Positions 49,301-61,300 of a DNA stretch of 64,000 nt are shown piece by piece. Position 1 is the stretch's first letter, and each line of letters opens with the position of its first letter. A program made the position numbers and the translations under genes. Source of the stretch: Lineus longissimus (lineage: Eukaryota; Nemertea; Pilidiophora; Heteronemertea; Lineidae); the NCBI RefSeq assembly GCF_910592395.1, contig NC_088317.1, forward strand, positions 1,488,001 through 1,552,000, in the 5' to 3' direction. The notes beneath the pieces are model-generated. The model was not told where the DNA came from and did not search any database. It worked only from the letters and a program-made list of their open reading frames with translations.

Positions 49301-52300
49301 CAACCTAGCAAATAAATACAAGTAAAAAAACACCTGAAAAACGAAAGAAAAAACAAGGTAGGTATTGTGAACAAAAAAAAATCGACCCCGGCAGGACTCG
49401 AACCTGCAATCTTCTGATCCGAAGTCAGACGCCTTATCCATTAGGCCACGAGGCCGCTGTGTGTCCCTGCTATTTTGTATGTTCATAATCTTAATCAATG
49501 ATAGTTTTGGAAATTTCTGTAAGATGGCAGTGCGATCGCTTTTTGACCATAGCAGTGTGAAAGGCAGTCTGGTACCCTGAAAAAAAGTCCCGTTGAGCAC
49601 GAACGAACGTTTGGGCGACGCAGAAAAGATATGCCCGATTCAAACTGGGGTGGGTGGGGTGGGGCGGGTCAGGGATAGCACAGATTTAGATCATATCATA
49701 AAGGCAAGGGTTTCTCTAACAATGAAATATCAAGTGGAGGGTGGTTTTGGGATTGAGCTGCAATCTCAATAATGTATTATGATTTTCACAGGTCGTTGTG
49801 GAAAACGGCAACGTTGGGACGGAAAACGGTGCATCTACCACGGTGAGTTTTCCCAAAAAATCGTCGCAGTTTCTTTAAAAAGCCACCTAACATCCTATGA
49901 ATCATGACAATGATCAACATGTGCATTTCGTTATTTTGCCCCAACCGTAAAAAGAATTCAACCCAAGCGTTTATTTTTCCCTGCTGGTTCAGGCCGAGCG
50001 ACCACTCTGAAAGGTGATTCGTGGGGGGTCGATTCTATCGAGATTTCCCTTTGATAAGACTGTGCAATAATGGGAATTTATGCCAGTGGAGATGTGAGTG
50101 GGCTTCGACGAAGATAATAGGCCGTGTATTAGGCTATAGGCCTTTAAAATCTCTTACATCGAGCTCGGTAAGGGGCAAAATAAGGTAAGTGCAACAGCAT
50201 TGCGAGATTTATTCGCGAATTCTGCGAAAATGAAACCCCCGCGAAAATTTCAGTTAATCAATATCTACTCAATACAGTAATAACTGTCTCCCCCTTCTCC
50301 CCCTTACAGCTGCATGTCGAACTAATATGGTTTGGAACGGAAAACGATGCGTTACGAAATGTAAGTTTGGTGTCATCAAAAATTGAAATTTGAAATATCG
50401 AGAGGAGGAGTGTATAATAACAACTGGTGCCGAGATGGAAACAACTGATCTTTTTCCTTGATGACCTAGTACTCATTGGCAAGACCTAGACGTAAAGACG
50501 ACAGTCGTCTGATTACCGTTGAACAGTCAGCTTCCTTGAGTGAATCAATCTTTACAATGATTTATTTAAAAGACAAATTTAATATCAAATTTCCGACCAG
50601 AATTTGAATTTGAATCTTTAACTATCGTTTTCTCTGTGGAAAGTTTTCAAAGTATGTTCGAATTTTGTCACAGCTAAATGCAAGACTGGTTTTGTTTGGC
50701 GCAGAGAAAAGTGTGTCAAGAAACGTAAGTAAGAAGTCCTCTTCCATTCCAGCTACGATATAAATTTCAAAAATATGTCTTTAACCGTTAGATTACGCAG
50801 AGCGCAAAGATTTATCAGAGACTTAAATCAATTGTGTTCAGTTTGTAACTTGTACCTCCACGTACCGTATTTTATCAAAATTAGCTTTGTCCTTGGCATT
50901 GTTGGGAATTATGTTATATCTTTGTGCAATAAATGGTACAGTGGCTTCGTAAGCGTATTCGTAAATGATTGCCGTGCCAAAAAAAAATCCAAAATGTTTT
51001 TTTTAATCGCAGCTCATTGTGGGCGAGGAACCAAGTTCAACGGAGAGATATGTGTCCCACAGAGTAAGTAGAGCGTTCTCTGGTCTGTTCATTTCATGTT
51101 GGAAGAAAACAATGCATGCACGTTCTTACCACAGCTGAAACTAGTATTAATATGCCAATGATTGTCTAAATCAAAGATTGAAACAAGAAGTCCGCGAAAC
51201 GATGTTGTTCCCTAGAACCACGAAAATAAAACGCCCGTGACAATAAGGTGGTTTACCAATCTGATTTTCAGATATGTGCAAAAACGGCCGAAGATGGAAT
51301 GGCAGGAAGTGTGTAGGTCAGTACCCCGATTGTCATGGTTACTGATAGGAAAAGTCTTAATCAAAAGTGGGTTTCGCAAGCTCTTCAGTTACCTATTGGT
51401 AATTTACTTGCTGTGAACTTGAAACATCATTCCTGTGAGCTGGCAACGGAATCGGGCGCCATGACATCTCCGACTCTAGTTAATTCGAGTCAGATGTCAA
51501 GCTTACTTCTGATTTTCAGGAAAAAGGTGTCCTCCTGGAACAAGAAGATACAAAGGGAAGTGCATACCTCATGCAAGCGGATGTAAAAAAGGGTTCAGAA
51601 AGGTCGGAGGAAAATGCATCCCACGTAGTAAGTACATGAGATTTGAAGAAAATGTCACCTCATCGCCTCTCCATTGCCTATTTCGTTTGCGAACCTTTGT
51701 GTGACTTGTTGATTAGTGGTTGGTGTTTTCTAACATTACAGGGTGCAGACGAGGATACAGAAGAATCAAAGGGAAATGCCGCAAAGTGCCAGTGAGATGT
51801 CGCCGAGGATATAAACTGCGGAAAGGACGGTGTGTCCGGAACAGTAAGTACGAACAGAATGCGACGCTTAATGTAACTTGGCTCTCCTGCGTTATTATTG
51901 AAAGACATGAATAATGAGGTCATCAATTTTGAGTTGTCAATAATGTACTGGTTAAGGCCACTTTCTTCATCTCTACTCCTCTCTCTATAAACAGTCCACA
52001 AATGCCATAAAGGATATAGACGATACAGAGGACGATGTATCAAGCAGAGTGAGTAACAATTTACAGTTTCATTGATTCGTGAGTCAGTTTTTCCTTCATA
52101 TGTGACTTCGATCCATGCTACACTTTACAAAGGAAATATTGAAATTCTGTTTGATGATACACGGCCATAGGAGCTCCCCTTGGCTTTAAGCGGCATTCAC
52201 GACCACAATGAACGCCTCCCGTTTAGAAAATACTGTCATTGAATCAAATTAATTCATTTGTTATTTGATACATCTCGAAGTATTTTCATTTCAGGGAAAT

Positions 52301-55300
52301 GTACTCATGGGCAAGTTTGGAATGGGATGCGTTGCATTAAGAGACGTAAGTCAAACATAATTTTCAAGTGTTTTTCTCATTCAACTTTCGCCATTTATTG
52401 AGTGAATGAGTATAAAACCGGCCTCTTACGATGTGAACGCTACGTAAAGCTGCTATATACCGTATCTCCTTCAATTGAGTACATTCGACATAACATGGCG
52501 TTATCTCCTTCAGTTATGTGCTCGATGTTTTTTAGTGAAATGTAACAAAAAGACTCAGAGATGGAATGGAGAGACTTGCGTTCCAAAGGCAAAATGTCCC
52601 GGTAAAAACCTCGTCTGGAATGGAAAGAAATGTACTCGTAAACGTAAGTTGAATTATTAGCACGTACATGTCCATTTAGTAACTCTAGAGAACCTTATTT
52701 GAGGAGGCCACAGGCCTAATAAGTAACATTAACGTATTTACTTTGATCAAACTTACCAACGTTAATCACAACATACATCTTTTACCATAACCAGATGCCT
52801 CAATCAGAGCTTTCTCTTATTACAGCCAAGTGTAAGCGAGGGTACCGATTCAACAAGAAGAAATGCATCAGGCAGAGTGAGTCAATTGTCTTTGCTTCAT
52901 CTTTATGGCGTCTAGTACTTTCAACATTGATATGTTGTCCATTAGTATGAGCAACATAACTGACTACTCAATGTCTTTGCGCGCATGTTTGAAAAGGCAA
53001 TATAACTGTAACACTTTTCCAGACTTCAGCACTCTTCATCTCACACTGGTGAAATGTATCTCGATCTCATTTTCAGATAGATGCAGACGAAACTCCAAAT
53101 GGAATGGCAAGACTTGTGTTCCGGATAAACCAGGTTAGTATATTTCGACAACCTTTATTACATTAGAGCGGAGAGGACGATGTGTGCCAATCAAGAACAA
53201 TAAATACGACACCCCAAATTGCCTTGATTCAAGTCGATAGAGACTCATTACCACAATGCTTCAGAGATTGAAATCACATGACTTGTGTTAAGTTAAGTAG
53301 GGGGCAAAGGAGCAGGATTCCTTATATGAAGGCTCTCCGATCAACATTTCAGTTGAAAAGTCTGTCTGCAACCTTCCCAAGAAGACCGGTCTCTGCAAGG
53401 CGGCCTTCAGGAAGTACTACTATAACGCCAGCTCGGGAACCTGCTTACAGTTCATCTATGGTGGTTGCGGAGGCAATGGTAACAACTTCCGCACAAAAGC
53501 TGAGTGCGAAAAGCGATGTAAAAAGGGTACGTACGTCACTCAATACTAATTGTTTGTTAGTAGTTGTTAGTCAGTGCCATCCTTGTCTTGAGCTCGAGAC
53601 CCGGCCAGTGCCACTTGGTAACTCTCAACTGGCCTAAAGTGTCCTTGCGTGCGCTCGATAGTGCCTACCCTTGGATCCCCAGAAAGGTTTCTGCATTTTC
53701 TTCAGTGAAGGCGGCTCTGGAAGCCATTTTCGATCTTGTCTGTTGCACTGTTTCAATTTCAGGAAAGAAATGCCAACCTGGATACAGAAAGGTCGGAGGA
53801 AAATGCATCCCACGTAGTAAGTACATGAGATTTGAAGAAAATGTCACCTCATCGCCTTTCCATTGCCTATTTCGTTTGCGAACCTTTGTGTGACTTGTTG
53901 ACTAGTGGTTGGTGTTTTCTAACATTACAGGGTGCAGACGAGGATACAGAAGAATCAAAGGGAAATGCCGCAAAGTGCCAGTGAGATGTCGCCGAGGATA
54001 TAAACTGCGGAAAGGACGGTGTGTCCGGAACAGTAAGTACGAACAGAATGCGACGCTTAATGTAACTTGGATCTCCTGCGTTATCATTGAAAGACATGAA
54101 TAATGAGGTCATCAATTTTTAGTTGTCAATAATGTACTGGTTAAGGCCACTTTCTTCATCTCTACTCCTCTCTCTATAAACAGCCCGCAAATGCCATAAA
54201 GGATATAGACGATACAGAGGACGATGTATCAAGCAGAGTGAGTAACAATTTACAGTTTCATTGATTCGTGAGTCAGTTTTTCCTTCATATGTGACTTCGA
54301 TCCATGCTACACTTTACAAAGGAAATATTGAAATTTTGTTTGATGATACATGGCCATAGGAGCTCCCCTTGGCTTTAAGCGGCATTCACGACCACAATGA
54401 ACGCCTCCCGTTTAGAAAATACTGTCATTGAATCAAATTAATTCATTTGTTATTTGATACATCTCGAAGTATTTTCGTTTCAGGGAAATGTACTCATGGG
54501 CAAGTTTGGAATGGGATGCGTTGCATTAAGAGACGTAAGTCAAACATAATTTTCAAGTGTTTTTCTCATTCAACTTTCGCCATTTATTGAGTGAATGAGT
54601 ATAAAACCGGCCTCTTACGATGTGAACGCTACGTAAAGCTGCTATATACCGTATCTCCTTCAATTGAGTACATTCGACATAACATGGCGTTATCTCCTTC
54701 AGTTATGTGCTCGATGTTTTTTAGTGAAATGTAACAAAAAGACTCAGAGATGGAATGGAGAGACTTGCGTTCCAAAGGCAAAATGTCCCGGTAAAAACCT
54801 CGTCTGGAATGGAAAGAAATGTACTCGCAAACGTAAGTTGAATTATTAGCACGTACATGTCCATTTAGTAACTCTAGAGAACCTTATTTGAGGAGGCCAC
54901 AGGCCTAATAAGTAACATTAACGTATTTACTTTGATCAAACTTACCAACGTTAATCACAACATACATCTTTTACCATAACCAGATGCCTCAATCAGAGCT
55001 TTCTCTTATTACAGCCAAGTGTAAGCGAGGGTACCGATTCAACAAGAAGAAATGCATCAGGCAGAGTGAGTCAATTGTCTTTGCTTCATCTTTATGGCGT
55101 CTAGTACTTTCAACATTGATATGTTGTCCATTAGTATGAGCAACATAACTGACTACTCAATGTCTTTGCGCGCATGTTTGAAAAGGCAATATAACTGTAA
55201 CACTTTTCCAGACTTCAGCACTCTTCATCTCACACTGGTGAAATGTATCTCGATCTCATTTTCAGATAGATGCAGACGAAACTCCAAATGGAATGGCAAG

Positions 55301-58300
55301 ACTTGTGTTCCGGATAAACCAGGTTAGTATATTTCGACAACCTTTATTACATTAGAGCGGAGAGGACGATGTGTGCCAATCAAGAACAATAAATACGACA
55401 CCCCAAATTGCCTTGATTCAAGTCGATAGAGACTCATTACCACAATGCTTCAGAGATTGAAATCACATGACTTGTGTTAAGTTAAGTAGGGGGCAAAGGA
55501 GCAGGATTCCTTATATGAAGGCTCTCCGATCAACATTTCAGTTGAAAAGTCTGTCTGCAACCTTCCCAAGAAGACCGGTCTCTGCAAGGCGGCCTTCAGG
55601 AAGTACTACTATAACGCCAGCTCGGGAACCTGCTTACAGTTCATCTATGGTGGTTGCGGAGGCAATGGTAACAACTTCCGCACAAAAGCTGAGTGCGAAA
55701 AGCGATGTAAAAAGGGTACGTACGTCACTCAATACTAATTGTTTGTTAGTAGTTGTTAGTCAGTGCCATCCTTGTCTTGAGCTCGAGACCCGGCCAGTGC
55801 CACTTGGTAACTCTCAACTGGCCTAAAGTGTCCTTGCGTGCGCTCGATAGTGCCTACCCTTGGATCCCCAGAAAGGTTTCTGCATTTTCTTCAGTGAAGG
55901 CGGCTCTGGAAGCCATTTTCGATCTTGTCTGTTGCACTGTTTCAATTTCAGGAAAGAAATGCCAACCTGGATACAGAAAGGTCGGAGGAAAATGCATCCC
56001 ACGTAGTAAGTACATGAGATTTGAAGAAAATGTCACCTCATCGCCTTTCCATTGCCTATTTCGTTTGCGAACCTTTGTGTGACTTGTTGATTAGTGGTTG
56101 GTGTTTTCTAACATAACAGGGTGCAGACGAGGATACAGAAGAATCAAAGGGAAATGCCGCAAAGTGCCAGTAAAATGTCGCCGAGGATATAAACTGCGGA
56201 AAGGACGGTGTGTCCGGAACAGTAAGTACGAACAGAATGCGACGCTTAATGTAACTTGGCTCTCCTGCGTTATTATTGAAAGACATGAATAATGAGGTCA
56301 TCAATTTTGAGTTGTCAATAATGTACTGGTTAAGGCCACTTTCTTCATCTCTACTCCTCTCTCTATAAACAGCCCGCAAATGCCATAAAGGATATAGACG
56401 ATACAGAGGACGATGTATCAAGCAGAGTGAGTAACAATTTACAGTTTCATTGATTCGTGAGTCAGTTTTTCCTTCATATGTGACTTCGATCCATGCTACA
56501 CTTTACAAAGGAAATATTGAAATTCTGTTTGATGATACACGGCCACAGGAGCTCCCCTTGGCTTTAAGCGGCAATCACGACCACAATGAACGCCTCCCGT
56601 TTAGAAAATACTGTCATTGAATCAAATTAATTCATTTGTTATTTGATACATCTCGAAGTATTTTCATTTCAGGGAAATGTACTCATGGGCAAGTTTGGAA
56701 TGGGATGCGTTGCATTAAGAGACGTAAGTCAAACATAATTTTCAAGTGTTTTTCTCATTCAACTTTCGCCATTTATTGAGTGAATGAGTATAAAACTGGC
56801 CTCTTACGATGTGAACGCTACGTAAAGCTGCTATATACCGTATCTCCTTCAATTGAGTACATTCGACATAACATGGCGTTATCTCCTTCAGTTATGTGCT
56901 CGATGTTTTTTAGTGAAATGTAACAAAAAGACTCAGAGATGGAATGGAGAGACTTGCGTTCCAAAGGCAAAATGTCCCGGTAAAAACCTCGTCTGGAATG
57001 GAAAGAAATGTACACGCAAACGTAAGTTGAATTATTAGCACGTACATGTCCATTTAGTAACTCTAGAGAACCTTATTTGAGGAGGCCACAGGCCTAATAA
57101 GTAACATTAACGTATTTACTTTGATCAAACTTACCAACGTTAATCACAACATACATCTTTTACCATAACCAGATGCCTCAATCAGAGCTTTCTCTTATTA
57201 CAGCCAAGTGTAAGCGAGGGTACCGATTCAACAAGAAGAAATGCATCAGGCAGAGTGAGTCAGTTGTCTTTGCTGCATCTTTATGGCGTCTAGTACTTTC
57301 AACATTGATATGTTGTCCATTAGTATGAGCAACATAACTGACTACTCAATGTCTTTGCGCGCATGTTTGAAAATGCAATATAACTAACACTTTTCCAGAC
57401 TTCAGCACTCTTCATCTCACACTGGTGAAATGTATCTCGATCTCATTTTCAGATAGATGCAGACGAAACTCCAAATGGAATGGCAAGACTTGTGTTCCGG
57501 ATAAACCAGGTTAGTATATTTCGACAACCTTTATTACATTAGAGCGGAGAGGACGATGTGTGCCAATCAAGAACAGAAAGTACGACACCCCAAATTGCCT
57601 TGATTCAAGTCGATAGAGACTCATTACAACAATGCTTGAGAAAAATGACTTCTGTTAAATGAAGTATGGGGCCGAGGAGCAGGATTCCTTATATGAAGGC
57701 TCTCCGATCAACATTTCAGTTGAAAAGTCTGTCTGCAAGCTTCCCAAGAAGACCGGTCTCTGCAAGGCGGCCTTCAGGAAGTACTACTATAACGCCAGCT
57801 CGGGAACCTGCTTACAGTTCATCTATGGTGGTTGCGGAGGCAATGGTAACAACTTCCGCACAAAAGCTGAGTGCGAAAAGCGATGTAAAAAGGGTACGTG
57901 CGTCTCTTAATACTAATTGTTTGTTAGTAGTTGTTAGTCAGTGCCATCCTTGTCTTGAGCTCGAGACCCGGCCAGTGCCACTTGGTAACTCTCAACTGGC
58001 CTAAAGTGTCCTTGCGTGCGCTCGATAGTGCCTACCCTTGGATCCCCAGAAAGGTTTCTGCATTTTCTTCAGTGAAGGCGGCTCTGGAAGCCATTTTCGA
58101 TCTTGTCTGTTGCACTGTTTCAATTTCAGGAAAGAAATGCCAACCTGGATACAGAAAGGTCGGAGGAAAATGCATCCCACGTAGTAAGTACATGAGATTT
58201 GAAGAAAATGTCACCTCATCGCCTTTCCATTGCCTATTTCGTTTGCGAACCTTTGTGTGACTTGTTGACTAGTGGTTGGTGTTTTCTAACATTACAGGGT

Positions 58301-61300
58301 GCAGACGAGGATACAGAAGAATCAAAGGGAAATGCCGCAAAGTGCCAGTGAGATGTCGCCGAGGATATAAACTGCGGAAAGGACGGTGTGTCCGGAACAG
58401 TAAGTACGAACAGAATGCGACGCTTAATGTAACTTGGCTCTCCTGCGTTATTATTGAAAGACATGAATAATGAGGTCATCAATTTTTAGTTGTCAATAAT
58501 GTACTGGTTAAGGCCACTCTCTTCATCTCTACTCCTCTCTCTATAAACAGCACGCAAATGCCATAAAGGATATAGACGATACAGAGGACGATGTATCAAG
58601 CAGAGTGAGTAACAATTTACAGTTTCATTGATTCGTGAGTCAGTTTTTCCTTCATATGTGACTTCGATCCATGCTACACTTTACAACGGAAATACTGAAA
58701 TTCTGTTTGATGATACACGGCCATAGGAGCTCCCCTTGGCTTTAAGCGGCATTCACGACCACAATGAACGCCTCCCGTTTAGAAAATACTGTCATTGAAT
58801 CAAATTAATTCATTTGTTATTTGATACATCTCGAAGTATTTTCATTTCAGGGAAATGTACTCATGGGCAAGTTTGGAATGGGATGCGTTGCATTAAGAGA
58901 CGTAAGTCAAACATAATTTTCAAGTGTTTTTCTCATTCAACTTTCGCCATTTATTGAGTGAATGAGTATAAAACCGGCCTCTTACGATGTGAACGCTACG
59001 TAAAGCTGCTATGTACCGTATCTCCTTCAATTGAGTACATTCGACATAACATGGCGTTATCTCCTTCAGTTATGTGCTCGATGTTTTTTAGTGAAATGTA
59101 ACAAAAAGACTCAGAGATGGAATGGAGAGACTTGCGTTCCAAAGGCAAAATGTCCCGGTAAAAACCTCGTCTGGAATGGAAAGAAATGTACACGCAAACG
59201 TAAGTTGAATTATTAGCACGTACATGTCCATTTAGTAACTCTAGAGAACCTTATTTGAGGAGGCCACAGGCCTAATAAGTAACATTAACGTATTTACTTT
59301 GATCAAACTTACCAACGTTGATCACAACATACATCTTTTACCATAACCAGATGCCTCAATCAGAGCTTTTTCTTATTACAGCCAAGTGTAAGCGAGGGTA
59401 CCGATTCAACAAGAAGAAATGCATCAGGCAGAGTGAGTCAGTTGTCTTTGCTTCATCTTTATGGCGTCTAGTACTTTCAACATTGATACGTTGTCCATTA
59501 GTATGAGCAACATAACTGACTACTCAATGTCTTTGCGCGCATGTTTGAAAAGGCAATATAACTGTAACACTTTTCCAGACTTCAGCACTCTTCATCTCAC
59601 ACTGCTGAAATGTATCTCGATCTCATTTTCAGATAGATGCAGACGAAACTCCAAATGGAATGGCAAGACTTGTGTTCCGGATAAACCAGGTTAGTATATT
59701 TCGACAACCTTTATTACATTAGAGCGGAAAGGACGGTGTGTCCGGAACAGTAAGTACGAACAGAATGCGACGCTTAATGTAACTTGGATCTCCTGCGTTA
59801 TTATTGAAAGACATGAATAATGAGGTCATCAATTTTGAGTTGTCAATAATGTACTGGTTAAGGCCACTTTCTTCATCTCTACTCCTCTCTCTATTAACAG
59901 TCCACAAATGCCGTAAAGGATATAGACGATACAGAGGACGATGTATCAAGCAGAGTGAGTAACAATTTACAGTTTCATTGATTCGTGAGTCAGTTTTTCC
60001 TTCATATGTGACTTCGATCCATGCTACACTTTACAAAGGAAATATTGAAATTCTGTTTGATGATACACGGCCATAGGCGCTCCCCTTGGCTTTAAGCGGC
60101 ATTCACGACCACAATGAACGCCTCCCGTTTAGAAAATACTGTCATTGAATCAAATTAATTCATTTGTTATTTGATACATCTCGAAGTATTTTCATTTCAG
60201 GGAAATGTACTCATGGGCAAGTTTGGAATGGGATGCGTTGCATTAAGAGACGTAAGTCAAAAATAATTTTCAAGTGTTTTTCTCATTCAACTTTCGCCAT
60301 TTATTGAGTAAAATAGTATAAAACCGGCCTCTTACGATGTGAACGCTACGTAAAGCTGCTATATACCGTATCTCCTTCAATTGAGTACATTCGACATAAC
60401 ATGGCGTTATCTCCTTCAGTTATGTGCTCGATGTTTTTTAGTGAAATGTAACAAAAAGACTCAGAGATGGAATGGAGAGACTTGCGTTCCAAAGGCAAAA
60501 TGTCCCGGTAAAAACCTCGTCTGGAATGGAAAGAAATGTACACGCAAGCGTAAGTTGAATTATTAGCACGTTCATGTCCATTTAGTAACTCTAGAGAACC
60601 TTATTTGAGGAGGCCACAGGCCTAATAAGTAACATTAACGTACTTACTTTGATCAAACTTACCAACGTTAATCACAACATACATCTTTTACCATAACCAG
60701 ATGCCTCAATCAGAGCTTTCTCTTATTACAGCCAAGTGTAAGCGAGGGTACCGATTCAACAAGAAGAAATGCATCAGGCAGAGTGAGTCAGTTGTCTTTG
60801 CTTCATCTTTATGGCGTCTAGTACTTTCAACATTGATATGTTGTCCATTAGTATGAGCAACATAACTGACTACTCAATGTCTTTGCGCGCATGTTTGAAA
60901 AGGCAATATAACTGTAACACTTTTCCAGACTTCAGCACTCTTCATCTCACACTGGTGAAATGTATCTCGATCTCATTTTCAGATAGATGCAGACGAAACT
61001 CCAAATGGAATGGCGAGACTTGTGTTCCGGATAAACCAGGTTAGTATATTTCGACAACCTTTATTACATTAGAGCGGAAAGGACGGTGTGTCCGGAACAG
61101 TAAGTACGAACAGAATGCGACGCTTAACCCTTTTGCTGCCAACTTCGCATTTCTGCACAATGACTTTTGTTCCTTTTGCTGCCAACTTCGCATTTTGGCG
61201 AAATTTTCCTATGTGGTGAAAATACATTGATTTTTCGTCTGCTAGCGTCGTTTATGGTATATACCTATAGATGGCGTGGTAGAGGAGTTACCACGCTACG

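Larger units (their letters stand above)
51596..53784 (+). repeat. Tandem block 1 (2189 bp) of the modular gene
   Basis: Exons: A 51742-51843 (two GYR-type modules), B 51995-52048, C 52295-52345, D 52536-52643 (two WNG modules), E 52826-52876, F 53077-53133, Kunitz 53353-53526 and G 53763-53816. Corresponding positions recur 2189 bases later with only a few substitutions, introns included. The block starts inside exon 51520-51627, whose 3' part is identical to exon G. All exons are phase 1-1, 651 nt or 217 codons in total, so each block adds an in-frame cassette. Confidence 0.85.

Noticed and set aside
49250-49600. Minus-strand 116-codon ORF containing [20 protein letters not shown]
   Set aside because: This is the well-known translation artefact of a tRNA-Arg gene, not a protein.
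57659-57910. 83-codon [11 protein letters not shown]... containing the Kunitz domain
   Set aside because: The Kunitz part is real but the N-terminal part is intron. A CATTTCAG acceptor at 57719 and the other two blocks define the exon.
53278-58004. Plus-strand ORFs of 112-119 codons overlapping the Kunitz exons ([14 protein letters not shown]...)
   Set aside because: They read the Kunitz exon out of frame. The true frame has the six conserved cysteines and matching splice phase.
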